51,838 bases of DNA, taken from an uncultured bacterium (GTDB lineage: Bacteria; Myxococcota_A; Polyangia; Polyangiales; Houyiibacteriaceae). The position numbers and the translations under genes were made by a program. Shown piece after piece: positions 17,770 through 29,235 of the stretch (the first letter of the stretch is position 1; each line of letters starts with the position of its first letter). The stretch lies in contig CALJDU010000085.1 in the NCBI GenBank assembly GCA_938024995.1, positions 1 through 51,838 on the forward strand, given 5' to 3'. The notes beneath the pieces were generated by a model that worked only from the letters and a program-made list of their open reading frames with translations, was not told the DNA's origin and did not search any database.

Positions 17770-20448
17770 TCAAGACCGCGTTCGATCGGAGTCACGCACG
17801 AGGTGGGACTGGGCCGCGGCGAGACGGGCGACCGGCAAGCGCGGTGGCGAGCAGGAGACGTAGTCGAGCCCAAAACGGTCGCAGAACGCGATCGATGTTG
17901 GGTCGCCTCCGTGCTCTCCGCACACCCCGATTTTCATCCCCGGACGGGTCGCGCGGCCGCGTTCGACGCCGATTCGAACGAGGGCCCCGACGCCGTCTTC
18001 GTCGATCTGAGAGAACGGATCGCGCGCGAGAATCCCGAGATCGATGTACGCGGGAAGAAAGCGCCCCGCGTCGTCTCGGCTGATCCCGAACGTGGTCTGT
18101 GTGAGATCATTGGTGCCAAAAGAGAAGAACTCCGCGCTCTGCGCGAGCGCGTCCGCCGTCAAGCAGGCGCGGGGAAGCTCGAGCATCGTCCCCACCGCGT
18201 ATTTCACGTTCGCGTCCGTCGACGCAGCCGTCTCGCGAACCAGCGCCGTCGCTTGCGCGAGCTCCTCCGCCATTCCGACGACCGGGATCATGATCTCCGG
18301 GTGCACGCTGACGCCCGCGCGGAGACAACTCGCGGCGGCGGAAATGATCGCGCGGACCTGCGCTTGGTAGATCGCGGGCGTGGTCAAGCCGACGCGCACC
18401 GCCCGATGCCCAAGCATCGGGTTGATCTCGTGCATGCCGACGGCGCGCGCGCGCACCGACTCTTCAGCGACCCCCAGCGCGGCCGCGACGCTCGCGAAGT
18501 CGGCATCGGTTTTGGGCAAAAACTCGTGGAGCGGCCAGTCGAGCAATCGGATCGTGACCGGCAGGCCATCCATCGCCTCGAAGATCGCGACGAAGTCTTC
18601 GCGCTGCATCGGCTCGATCTTGGCGAGCCACGTCGCGCGTGTGGCGTCGTCTTCCGCGAGCACGACGCATCGCATGGCCTCGAGTCGTTCCTCCGCGAAG
18701 AACATGTGCTCCGTCCGGCAGAGCCCGATCCCTTCGGCTCCGAACGCCCTCGCCTCCCGTGCTTGCTTCGGCGTGTCGGCGTTCGCGCGGACCCGCAGGC
18801 GACGCGTCTCGTCCGCCCACGCCATCAGCGCGTCGAGCTCGGGCACCTTGGCCGCCGCGATCACGTCGAGCGCTCCTGCGTAGATCTTCCCGAGCGAGCC
18901 ATCGAGACTGATCACGTCGCCGCGCTTGAGCGTGGGGCCCCCGCGGACCCCGACCTCGCCTTTGCGATAGTCGACGGTCAGCGCGCTGCACCCCGCGACG
19001 CAGCACTTGCCCAGTCCGCGCGCGACGACCGCGGCGTGCGAGGTCATGCCGCCGGTCGCGGTCAAGACACCACGCGCGGCGCGCATCCCGTGGATGTCCT
19101 CCGGGCTCGTCTCACGGCGGACCAAGATCACGTCCTCGCCGTCTTTGCTTCGCGCCTCTGCCTCATCGGCGTCAAACACGATGATGCCGGTGGCCGCGCC
19201 GGGGCTCGCCGGGAGACCGCTCGCGAGCGGCGTCACGCCGCGTTTCTCGAGCTCGTCCGGCGACGGGAAGCGGGAGTGAAGCAGCTGCTCGAGCGCATCA
19301 GCGTCGACCATCTGGATCGCCTGCGCTTTCGTACGCGCGCCCTCCTTCACCATGTCGACCGCGATGCGAACCGCCGCCTTTCCGGTGCGCTTGCCGGTCC
19401 GCGTTTGCAGGATGAAGGCCTCACCGCGCTCGACCGTAAACTCGACGTCCTGCATGTCGCCGAAGTGCGTCTCGAGCTGGGCGCAGCAAGCGACGACCTT
19501 CGCGAAAGCCTCAGGCTGGGCGCGCTCAAAGGTGCGGTCCTCGCGACCCGGAAGCGCCGCTTCGGCCACGAGAGGAAACGGCGTGCGGATCCCCGCGACC
19601 ACGTCCTCGCCCTGCGCGTTGGGCAGGAACTCACCGTAAAGTTCCCGCTGACCGGTCGAGGGGTTCCGCGTAAACGCGACCCCAGAGCCGCTGGTGTCAC
19701 CCATGTTCCCGAACACCATCGCCTGGACGTTGCATGCCGTGCCCCAGGAGTCCGGGATGTGCTGCATACGTCGGTAGTCGATCGCGCGACGGTTGTTCCA
19801 CGACGCGAAGACCGCGCGGATCGCTTTGTCGAGCTGAACCCGTGGATCGCTCGGGAACGCTTCGCCGGCGACCTCCGCGATGACCTCTTGATAGCGCGCG
19901 ACCAGGCGCTTGAGCGCTTCGGCGGAGAGCGCGCTGTCCGCCATCCGCGGGTCGCCCTCTTCTTCTTTGATCGCGCGGAGGCGCTCCTCGAAGCGCGCGT
20001 GCGGCACGTCCATCACGACATCGCCGAACATCTGACAAAAGCGACGGTAGGCGTCGTACGCGAAGCGCTCGTCACCGCTCTGCATCGCGAGCGCGGCGAC
20101 CGTTTCGTCGTTGAGCCCAAGGTTGAGCACGGTGTCCATCATCCCGGGCATCGAAGCGCGCGCGCCGGAGCGCACGCTGACGAGCAAGGGGTTGTCACCG
20201 CCCAGCGTCTTGCCAAGGGACTGTTCGACCTTCGCGAGCGCGTTCGCGATGGCTTCATCGACGCCGCTCGGGAGCGCGTCGTGTTCCATGAAGTAAAGGC
20301 AGGCGTCCGTCGTGATCGTGAAGCCCGGAGGCACCGGAACGCCGAGGCGGGTCATCTCCGCCAAGCCCGCGCCCTTCCCTCCGAGGAGCTCACGCGCGGA
20401 GGCGTCCTCGGGGAGCGCGTCCTCGAAGCCGTAGACGAACGTGCTCAT
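17770..20448 (-). CDS. ppdK: Pyruvate, phosphate dikinase
   Basis: PPDK interconverts pyruvate, ATP and phosphate with PEP, AMP and pyrophosphate. The 892 residues match the family length. Domains in order: N-terminal ATP-grasp (LLGGKGAGLAEM at 21-32; VSVRSGARASMPGMMDT at 90-106), the central phosphohistidine domain with H471 in GGMTSHAAVVARG, and a C-terminal PEP/pyruvate barrel with GLCRTEHMFF and the catalytic Cys843 in CGEHGGDP. The start overlaps the glyS stop by four bases (ATGA), so it is coupled to the glycyl-tRNA synthetase genes. The C-terminal tail (SHLVRDSDRTRS) is basic and nonconserved. The metabolic direction, gluconeogenic or glycolytic, cannot be told from sequence. Confidence 0.97.
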   Translation of the reverse strand: MSTFVYGFEDALPEDASARELLGGKGAGLAEMTRLGVPVPPGFTITTDACLYFMEHDALPSGVDEAIANALAKVEQSLGKTLGGDNPLLVSVRSGARASMPGMMDTVLNLGLNDETVAALAMQSGDERFAYDAYRRFCQMFGDVVMDVPHARFEERLRAIKEEEGDPRMADSALSAEALKRLVARYQEVIAEVAGEAFPSDPRVQLDKAIRAVFASWNNRRAIDYRRMQHIPDSWGTACNVQAMVFGNMGDTSGSGVAFTRNPSTGQRELYGEFLPNAQGEDVVAGIRTPFPLVAEAALPGREDRTFERAQPEAFAKVVACCAQLETHFGDMQDVEFTVERGEAFILQTRTGKRTGKAAVRIAVDMVKEGARTKAQAIQMVDADALEQLLHSRFPSPDELEKRGVTPLASGLPASPGAATGIIVFDADEAEARSKDGEDVILVRRETSPEDIHGMRAARGVLTATGGMTSHAAVVARGLGKCCVAGCSALTVDYRKGEVGVRGGPTLKRGDVISLDGSLGKIYAGALDVIAAAKVPELDALMAWADETRRLRVRANADTPKQAREARAFGAEGIGLCRTEHMFFAEERLEAMRCVVLAEDDATRATWLAKIEPMQREDFVAIFEAMDGLPVTIRLLDWPLHEFLPKTDADFASVAAALGVAEESVRARAVGMHEINPMLGHRAVRVGLTTPAIYQAQVRAIISAAASCLRAGVSVHPEIMIPVVGMAEELAQATALVRETAASTDANVKYAVGTMLELPRACLTADALAQSAEFFSFGTNDLTQTTFGISRDDAGRFLPAYIDLGILARDPFSQIDEDGVGALVRIGVERGRATRPGMKIGVCGEHGGDPTSIAFCDRFGLDYVSCSPPRLPVARLAAAQSHLVRDSDRTRS

Positions 20449-22505
20449 GACTTCTGCGTCTGGACGAGGTGGAAGTGGACGATTCGACTGACCGCGTCTG
20501 CGATCCGCTTCAACAAACGCAAGCGGTTCTCGCGCAGTTTCAGGTCGTCGACCATCACGAAGACATCGTCGAAGTAGGTGTCGATGGGCCCCTTGAGATC
20601 GCGCCCGATGACCGCCAACGCGTCACCGTACGCTTGTGCTTCGACGTGCTTCGCGATGACAGGCGCGGCTGCGTGCCACGCTTCGGCCAGCGCCTTCTCG
20701 GCTCCTTCTTCGAGGAGCGCGGCGTCGACCTCCCCAGGCGCGACGTCCTTCGTGATGTTGTAGGCGCGCTTGAACGCGACCGCGAGCGGGACGAACTCTG
20801 GCGCGTTCCGGAACGCTCGCATCGCCTCCAAGCGAACGCGGAGGTCGCGCAAGGAGCGTCGAGCCCACGCCCCGAGCACCGCGTTGACCACGTCACCCGT
20901 GAACTCGCCCGCGAACATCGCGCGGAAGCGCGCGTCGAAGAAGTCGTCAATGGTCGCGCGAACCGACGCTTCCTCGAAGCCGAGCGAGTACGCCGAGAAA
21001 CCCGCTTGGATGGCGCGGTCGTAGTCGATGTCCATCGCGCCCTCGAACGCGACGCGGATCACGCCGAGCGCGGCGCGCCGAAGCCCGAAGGGGTCGTTGC
21101 TGCCGCTTGGCTTCTGCCCGATCCCGAAGCACCCGACGAGGGTGTCGATCCGGTCCGCAACCGCGATGACCGATCCGAGCACCGAGCTCGGCACCTTGTC
21201 GCCAGCGCCCGCCGGCTGGTAGTGCTCTTCGATCGCGCGAGCGACCTCCGCGGCCTCGCCGTCGTGCTCTGCATAGAAGCGACCCATCTGCCCCTGCAGC
21301 TCTGGGAACTCAAAGACGATGAGCGACTCGAGGTCGCACTTGGCGAGCTGCGCCGCGCGCGAAATTTGTTCCTCCGTGACGTCTTCGTGTTCGCCGAGGG
21401 ACCGCGCGATCTTGTCAATCCGCTCTACCTTGTCGCCGATCGTGCCGAGCTTCTTCTGGAACGTGACGCTGTCGAGCTTCTTGCGCCGGTCGGCGAGCTT
21501 CTGCTTCTGGTCCTCTTCCACGAAGAAGCGGGCGTCGTCCAAGCGCGCCCGCAGGACGCGATCGTTGCCTTTGCGGATCACGTCTGGCGCGTTCGCCGTG
21601 TTGACCACGTTGAGGTACGCGGGGAGCAGCTTGCCCGCCGCGTCGCGCACCGCGAAGTAGCGCTGATGATCACGCATCACGCTGATGGTCACGGAGTCCG
21701 GGAGCTCGAGGTACTTCTCGTCGAAGCCGCCGGGAACGATCAGCGGGACCTCGACCATGGAGAGGTTCTCTTCGATGAGGAACTCGTCCTCCACCAGGAC
21801 GCCGCCCAGTCCGCGAGCGGCGGCGTGCAGCCCTTCGCGCATCTTCTCGCGGCGCTCGTCGGTCACGACGAAGACGTGTGCGTCACGGAGCGCGTCGACG
21901 TAGCTGCCGACGCTGTCGATCGCCACGTCGCCGGGCGCGAGGAAGCGGTGGCCACGGGAGGCGCGCCCGGTCTTCACCTCGGCAAAGGTAAAGTCGACCA
22001 CCTTGTCGCCGTGCAGCGCGACCAACCAGTGGACCGGGCGTCCATACGCGAAGTCGCCTTTGCCCCAGCGCATCTTCTTCGGGAAGCTGACCTTCGCGCA
22101 GAGTTCTTGGAGGAGCGGGCCGAGGAGCTCTATCGCGGGCTTGCCTTCCTCGTTGATGTGCGCCGCGACGTACTCGCCCTTGTCGGTCTTCACCGTGGTG
22201 AGCGACTCCAAGGGGACGCCTTGCTTGCGCGCGAAACCTTCGGCCGCTTTGGTCGGCGCGCCGTCTTTGAACGCGACCCGCGCCGGGGGCCCCGTGACCG
22301 TCTCCTCACGGCGCGGCTGGGCGTCCGGAACGCCTCGCGCGAGCAGCGTCAAGCGGCGCGCGGTGCCAAGGGTCTCGATGGACGCGACCGGGAGCCGCGC
22401 GTTTTTGAAGAGCGCCTCTCCCAGCGTCGACATCGAGGCGAGCGCGTGCGCGACAAAGGAAGAAGGGAGCTCTTCGAGGCCGATCTCAACCAGCACATCC
22501 GTCAT
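20445..22505 (-). CDS. glyS: Glycyl-tRNA synthetase beta subunit
   Basis: The beta subunit of the alpha2beta2 bacterial glycyl-tRNA synthetase; it binds tRNA-Gly and carries an HD-like and an anticodon-binding domain. 686 residues, as expected. It begins MTDVLVEIGLEELPSSF, the standard GlyS start, so I place the start at 22505 although the frame is open to 22643. Other family segments: RTLRWGKG-type core here as KKMRWGKGDFAYGRPVHWLV, and PFGLRRAALGV. It lies 49 bases after a lipoprotein gene that separates it from glyQ, and overlaps ppdK downstream by four bases. Confidence 0.96.
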   Translation of the reverse strand: MTDVLVEIGLEELPSSFVAHALASMSTLGEALFKNARLPVASIETLGTARRLTLLARGVPDAQPRREETVTGPPARVAFKDGAPTKAAEGFARKQGVPLESLTTVKTDKGEYVAAHINEEGKPAIELLGPLLQELCAKVSFPKKMRWGKGDFAYGRPVHWLVALHGDKVVDFTFAEVKTGRASRGHRFLAPGDVAIDSVGSYVDALRDAHVFVVTDERREKMREGLHAAARGLGGVLVEDEFLIEENLSMVEVPLIVPGGFDEKYLELPDSVTISVMRDHQRYFAVRDAAGKLLPAYLNVVNTANAPDVIRKGNDRVLRARLDDARFFVEEDQKQKLADRRKKLDSVTFQKKLGTIGDKVERIDKIARSLGEHEDVTEEQISRAAQLAKCDLESLIVFEFPELQGQMGRFYAEHDGEAAEVARAIEEHYQPAGAGDKVPSSVLGSVIAVADRIDTLVGCFGIGQKPSGSNDPFGLRRAALGVIRVAFEGAMDIDYDRAIQAGFSAYSLGFEEASVRATIDDFFDARFRAMFAGEFTGDVVNAVLGAWARRSLRDLRVRLEAMRAFRNAPEFVPLAVAFKRAYNITKDVAPGEVDAALLEEGAEKALAEAWHAAAPVIAKHVEAQAYGDALAVIGRDLKGPIDTYFDDVFVMVDDLKLRENRLRLLKRIADAVSRIVHFHLVQTQKS

Positions 22506-22554
22506 GCCGCGCGTTGTACCCTGCGCGGGTGGACGGCGCCACGATTGAGGCGTC

Positions 22555-23907
22555 TCAGCGGGTGCAGAGCGAAGCGGGGTCGACGACGTTCGTCGCTCCA
22601 TCGAGCGCGCGAGTGAGGCGGAGGCCTTCCGCGCTCGTCTCAAAGGTCCCCGCGAAGGAGAAGCACGCGACCTCGTCGTTCAAACGACAGACGATGGAGC
22701 TGCCGAACTGGCGCAGCTGGCATGTCGACGCGAGGTCGCTCTCCAGTGCGTCGTCAACCGGCGTGATCGACTCCGGAAACTCTGCGATCCCATCTTGGGT
22801 CCGAACGAGGAGCGAGGTGACGCAATCGTCGGATGTCGCGAGATGGTCTTCCATCTGGTCGACATCGCAGACCTCGCCGAACCAAACGCCCGCTTGCTCA
22901 GCTTCGCTCGCGAAGCATCGGACCCCGCCGTCCGACTCGACGTTGTCGCAGAACGCTTCCGCGCTTGGATACACACCGCGAAACGCTCGGCGAACGAACG
23001 CGACGGGTCGCTCGCGGTCTTGCTCAGCTCGTGCCAGGCGAGCGCGCAGCCCAGCGTCGTTGGGCGCGACCGCGATCGCGCGCCGGACAATCTCCACCTC
23101 GGAGAGCGGATCACGCGGCGTGTCCAGAATCACCAACGCGAGCGCGCGTCGTACGCGCTCGTGGTCGCGGAGACAAAGAGATGTGCGGAGGGCCCGCTCT
23201 CGCTCTTGACGCATCCCTTCCTGCTCGTCCGGATCCAGCTCGCGACTCTGGAGCGCGTAGACCTCGTCCAGATGGTACGCCGCGCGGCCACGCCGTTCGG
23301 GATCGGCCGCCTCCTCGATGACCTTTTCGAGCATCGCGACCGCGTCGTCGAGGAGCGAATCGGCATCGCCGTCTTCATCCCCGTCATCTCCCGCGCGGAC
23401 CGCGCGCTCAGCGAGCCGAAGCGCGATCAGGCCGCGATAGGCCAACACCCGCGGCGCGCGTTCCACGAAATCGAACATGGGGTCGTCCTCTTCGAGGCGA
23501 GCTTCGATCGCGTCAAGGCGCGTGAGCGCGCTCGCGTGTTGCCCTGCACGAACCGCGCGGTTCACCTGCGTGAACGCGGCTCGCTCCCGTCGGTCGAAGT
23601 CCGCGAGAATGGGCGCGAGCGCGTCGTGACGTTCTCTTTGTTCTGCCTCCGCGGCCGTGGTGCACGCCTCGCTCTCGCAACCAAAGAGAACGAAGCCGCA
23701 CGTCGTCTCGTCATGCGGCCGCGGGTCGCGCTCCACCTGTTCTTCCGCAGCAGCGTCTCCCGTCGCTTCGCGCGAGACGCTCCTTGGTGCCTCAACCGCA
23801 ACTTGCCGATTCGCCACGGGCTCACGCGGCGTGCTCTGTGGTGCGACCGTGGCTCCTCCGCAGGCGGAGGACAACGCGACCGCCACGAGAAGCGCGATTC
23901 GCTTCAT
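22555..23907 (-). CDS. Lipoprotein inserted between glyQ and glyS
   Basis: A 450-residue lipoprotein of no family I recognise. The ATG at 23907 overlaps the glyQ stop (ATGA) and starts a signal peptide with lipobox SSAC followed by GGATVAP; the longer open frame to 24072 lies inside glyQ and is rejected. The middle (about 110-300) is alpha-helical and Arg/Glu-rich with TPR-like pairs, for example a VRAGQHASALTRLDAIEARL helix. The C-terminal part has scattered Cys (about eight) that could form disulfides. The position, translationally coupled inside the glycyl-tRNA synthetase operon, is odd; nothing in the sequence links it to translation. Confidence 0.85.
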   Translation of the reverse strand: MKRIALLVAVALSSACGGATVAPQSTPREPVANRQVAVEAPRSVSREATGDAAAEEQVERDPRPHDETTCGFVLFGCESEACTTAAEAEQRERHDALAPILADFDRRERAAFTQVNRAVRAGQHASALTRLDAIEARLEEDDPMFDFVERAPRVLAYRGLIALRLAERAVRAGDDGDEDGDADSLLDDAVAMLEKVIEEAADPERRGRAAYHLDEVYALQSRELDPDEQEGMRQERERALRTSLCLRDHERVRRALALVILDTPRDPLSEVEIVRRAIAVAPNDAGLRARLARAEQDRERPVAFVRRAFRGVYPSAEAFCDNVESDGGVRCFASEAEQAGVWFGEVCDVDQMEDHLATSDDCVTSLLVRTQDGIAEFPESITPVDDALESDLASTCQLRQFGSSIVCRLNDEVACFSFAGTFETSAEGLRLTRALDGATNVVDPASLCTR

Positions 23908-24859
23908 GCGTTCGTCGCGCGGCCCAGCAGCGGGAACCCGAGCGCTTCGCGTTGCGCGTACCAGCTCTCGGCGCACGCCCGCGCCAGGATCCGCACGCGC
24001 CCGATGTAGCGCTGGCGCTCGGTCACGCTGATGGCGCCACGGGCGTCGAGGACGTTGAAGTAGTGGCTGCACTTGATGCAGGCGTCATACGCTGGGAGCA
24101 CGAGCCGCTTCTTCGGGTCTTCGTAGCCGTCCTCGAAGAGGAACGTGCCGCCCTTTCCGCGCTTGTCTTGGATCCCCAGCAGCCGCAAGCACTCCTTCTC
24201 GAACTTGTCGAAGAGCATGACGTGGAGCTCAGGATCCGCCTGCTCGAAGTTGTACGTGGACCATTCCCACTCCGCGCGATGGAACACATCGCCATACTTC
24301 ACCGCGGTGCCGTCCGGCATGGTGGTGTAGTCGAGGTCGTACACGCTCTGCTTGTCCTGCAGGTACATCGCGATGCGCTCAAGCCCGTAGGTCAGCTCGC
24401 CGCTGATCGGCTTGCAGTCGATCCCGCCGCACTGCTGGAAGTAGGTGAACTGGCTGATCTCCAGGCCGTCGAGCCACACCTGCCAGCCCAGGCCCCAGGC
24501 GCCAAGCGTCGGCGACTCCCAATCGTCCTCCACGAAGCGGATGTCGTGCTGACTTGGGTCGGTACCGATCGCGCGGAGGGACTCGAGATAGAGCTCCTGA
24601 ATGTCGATCGGACTGGGCTTGAGGATGACCTGGTACTGGTGGAACGACTGCAGGCGGTTGGGGTTGTCGCCGTAACGACCATCCGTCGGCCGACGCGACG
24701 GCTCAACGTAGGCAACGTTCCATGGCTCGGGGCCGATCGCGCGCAAGAACGTGTTCGGGTTGAACGTCCCCGCGCCCACCTCGCTGTCGTAGCCCTGCAC
24801 GATGACGCAGCCTCGCTCCGAGAAGAACTTGTCGAGCGCCAGGATGATCTCTTGAAACG

Positions 24860-24863
<4 letters not shown>
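23904..24863 (-). CDS. glyQ: Glycyl-tRNA synthetase alpha subunit
   Basis: The catalytic alpha subunit of the bacterial heterotetrameric glycyl-tRNA synthetase, a class II enzyme that activates glycine. 319 residues, slightly longer than the usual 290-305. It opens with MTFQEIILALDKFF and shows RGCVIVQGYDSEVGAGTFNP, YVEPSRRPTDGRYG, GLGWQVWLDGLEISQFTYFQ and ISGELTYGLERIAMYLQ, all family signatures. The start overlaps the scpB stop by four bases, and its stop overlaps the following lipoprotein start. The synthetase is thus tied to the scpAB operon. Confidence 0.97.
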
Positions 24864-26067
<1,204 letters not shown>

Positions 26068-26071
<4 letters not shown>

Positions 26072-27414
26072 TCTTCGCTCTCATCCGATCGCGACGCGTC
26101 GCGCTCCTGCGCAACGTGTGGAGCGGTGTCGTCGTCGTGCTCGCTTCGCGGCGCGTCGCCACGAGCGGGTCCATCTTCATCTGCGCCAACATCTTCATCT
26201 GCGCTGACAGCGGGCGCAGGCGCATCCGCCCTCGCGGTCTCGTCCTCTGCGTCGTCGGCCGCGTCAGGAGACGTCGGTTCGCGCACGGCTTCGGACACGG
26301 GGCTCGAGTCCGCCAGGCCGTCGTCATCGGATCCCGGTAGCCCATCGCCCGGAGACGACCCGCTCGAAGACGCGCCAGCTCCGGCGTCCGCGCTCGCGGG
26401 CCCGGCGTCGTCGCCGGCGGAACCAGAGCGAGCATCCGCTCCGGCGTCAGGTGCAGCATCCGTGCTCGTGGGCACCTCGTCCGCCGCCGGGTCCGCGGCG
26501 CTCGACGGGACGTGGGTCGCGGACGGATCGCTCGCAGGAGCGACGCCGCCAGAGACAGCGTTCGCCTCCGCGAGCGCGGCTTCGTGTGGCGTCTGCCCGA
26601 AAGCGGCTTCCGCTTGTTCCGCGTCCATAACGGCCAGGCCGTCTCCGGAGAGCGCCTCCATCAGCGCATCGTCGGCGCGGTACTCAAGATGGATCGGAGC
26701 ATCGGGCTCCGCCTGGTACACGCGCACGATGCGCATCTTGGCCATCTCGAGAAGCGCGAGGAACGTCACGACCAAGTCATATGTGCTGACGACGTTCTCG
26801 AAGAGCTGGTCGAAGCGAACGCGCTTCCGGTCGCGCATCATCGAGGTGACCTGCGCCATTCGCTCTTGGATGGAGATTCGCTCCGCGCTGATCTCGAAGC
26901 CGAGGTCACCGTCGTGGCGCTTGACCACCGCTTGGAAGGCGTCGAGCAGCTTGAACAGATCATGCGCGGCGAGCGGCGCGGGCCCCTTCGCCTTTGGCGA
27001 TGGGCTGCCTCTCGTGAAGATGTCGCGACCGACGACCGCTCGGCCACCCAGCTGATCTCCGGCCCGCTTGTACTTTTGGTACTCGAGGAGACGGCGGATC
27101 AGCTCCGCCCGCGGATCGATCAGGTCCTCTTCTTCCTCTTCTTCCTCGTACGGGCTCCGCGGCAGGAGCTCTCGGCTCTTGATGTACGTCAGCGTGGCCG
27201 CCATCACGAGGTACTCGCTCGCCACATCAAGGTTGAGCGACTTCATGAGGTCGAGGTAGTCGGCGTACTTCCCCGCGACGAACGCGACCGGGAGGTCCAA
27301 AATATCGAGCTCGTGCTTCTTGATGAGGTGAAGCAAGAGGTCGAGCGGCCCCTCGAAGTTTGGAAGCTCGATGCGAAAATTCGGATCGATCGGCGTCGGG
27401 GCGTCGGCGGTCAT
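26068..27414 (-). CDS. scpA: Segregation and condensation protein A with acidic C-terminal extension
   Basis: ScpA is the kleisin that bridges SMC heads and binds ScpB. The first 240 or so residues are a normal ScpA: FEGPLDLLLHLIKKHELDI, EYLVMAATLTYIKSRELLP, AELIRRLLEYQKYK, and the C-terminal winged helix FLALLEMAKMRIVRVYQ. A further 200 residues are Ala/Asp/Ser/Pro-rich and probably disordered, which ScpA normally lacks. The start at 27414 (MTADAPTP) fits the homology; an in-frame ATG-like start at 27453 is possible. scpB follows with a four-base overlap. This is the first gene of the scpA-scpB-glyQ-lipoprotein-glyS-ppdK series. Confidence 0.93.
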
Positions 27415-27523
27415 GTGCGCATCAAAAAACGCACCCTGGCGGCGCGAGGGCACGAGGTATCAGTGGAGCACCAAGGGGTCAATCACGGAGCACAACTGCA
27501 CGCCGAGTCCCACCCAGCAAAAG

Positions 27524-27554
27524 AAAAAGCGACCGTGAATCACGGTCGCTTTTT
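27524..27554. terminator. Bidirectional intrinsic terminator
   Basis: A perfect 15-bp inverted repeat (AAAAAGCGACCGTGA and its complement) around a single central base, with five A on one side and five T on the other. It lies 20 bases after the stop of the Cys-rich lipoprotein gene, which it terminates, and about 110 bases before scpA. By symmetry it would work on either strand. Confidence 0.92.
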
Positions 27555-27574
27555 CGTCACGAAGGGAAACGACC

Positions 27575-28645
27575 TCAGGGGAAGGGAAGCCCGCCCATGC
27601 AGCCGGTGATCCCGATCAGCGTCGGGTCCCCGCAGCAAATCTCAACCTCTCCGCCGCCCATGCCGGGAATGATCCCGCCACCCGCAACTGCGCAGTCTTC
27701 ACCTGCGGCGACATCACACATGACGCCGCAGCCGCAGTTGCTCGCGTTGTTCGGCACGCAGCTCCCGCCACAGCACGACTCTCCGGGATCGCCGGGCGTG
27801 ATCAGCATTCCGGGGGTCGGCTCGCGACAGGCCGGTCCCGCGCCGCACCCGCACGTTCCACCATTGCAGTTGGGCGCGTTCACGCCACATTCGTTGCCGC
27901 ACGCGCCGCAGTTCATCGCGTCGCTCGAGACGTCGACACAAGCGCCACCACAGCAGCCCTGACCGGCGCCACAAGGACCCGCGCCGCCGCAGCCACACAC
28001 GCCCGCGGTGCATGTCTCACCGGGGTTGCACATGTTGCCGGGAGCGCCGCAGTTGTTCGGGTCGCTCATCGTGTTGGCGCAGCTAAAGGTGCCTCCGGTC
28101 GCGACGCACGCGGTCCCGACGGGGCACTGCGCGAACGTGCCGCAGAGGCACTGCGCGGGGCCGCCGGTGGGCGCGGTGCCGCACGAGGAGGCGCGGTTCA
28201 TGTCGCACGCGACGCCGCAGCCGTTGCAGTTTGAGAACGAGGGGTCGCTCCGGCCGTCACCGCTTCCGGCAAACGTTCGGTTCACGCACGAACCACCGCA
28301 GCAGTTCTGGGACGCGGCGCACTCCGGTCGGCAATCGCCGCCGCCGCCGCCGCCCGTGTCGCGCGGAGGAACGCCCGTGTCGACGCCGCCGCCCGTACAC
28401 ATGCCGCTCACGCATCGCCCGGAGCACGAGATTCCGCAGCCGCCACAGTTCGCTGGGTCGTCAAGCGTGTTCACGCAGGCCGCACCGCAGCAGACCGATC
28501 CACTTGAGCAGGCCGGAACGCAGCCGCCCACCGTGGAGTCCATTGTGGTGGTGCCGGTGTCACCCGTGCGGTCGTCGTCACCGCAGCCAAGCGCCACGAG
28601 CGCGCACAGCGCACAGAAAAGAAAAGTAATAAGGTGCTTCATCAT
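27575..28645 (-). CDS. Cys-rich lipoprotein
   Basis: A 356-residue (or 355, if the second ATG is used) lipoprotein. Signal peptide MMKHLITFLFCALCALVALG with lipobox ALGC, then GDDDRTGD. The mature part is a series of short cysteine modules: VCCGAACVN, NCCGGSCVN, GCCGGACVD and SCCGGSCVP, each usually followed by an NCGxCG or NCGCG motif. Such CCGG modules recur in secreted myxobacterial proteins of unknown role. Gly-rich linkers (TGGGGGGD) separate the modules. A strong terminator follows the gene. Extracytoplasmic location and disulfide bonding are inferred. Confidence 0.88.
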   Translation of the reverse strand: MMKHLITFLFCALCALVALGCGDDDRTGDTGTTTMDSTVGGCVPACSSGSVCCGAACVNTLDDPANCGGCGISCSGRCVSGMCTGGGVDTGVPPRDTGGGGGGDCRPECAASQNCCGGSCVNRTFAGSGDGRSDPSFSNCNGCGVACDMNRASSCGTAPTGGPAQCLCGTFAQCPVGTACVATGGTFSCANTMSDPNNCGAPGNMCNPGETCTAGVCGCGGAGPCGAGQGCCGGACVDVSSDAMNCGACGNECGVNAPNCNGGTCGCGAGPACREPTPGMLITPGDPGESCCGGSCVPNNASNCGCGVMCDVAAGEDCAVAGGGIIPGMGGGEVEICCGDPTLIGITGCMGGLPFP

Positions 28646-28726
28646 TCGCTCTCCGAGAGGAGATGGAAGCTACTCGGACACCCCGAGCGGGTCAATCTGG
28701 CGACGGTCCCGCCGATGCGAGGTCCC

Positions 28727-29200
<474 letters not shown>

Positions 29201-29235
29201 GCGTGCGTTCTACCTGGTTGCGTTTCGGCGGGCCA

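Noticed and set aside
17803..20577. 924-codon plus-strand open frame
   Set aside because: It lies antisense to ppdK and glyS, which have full family motifs. Its product is Arg/Asp/His-rich, as expected of a complementary frame in GC-rich coding DNA.
20469..22616. 715-codon plus-strand open frame
   Set aside because: Antisense to glyS, whose signatures are clear.
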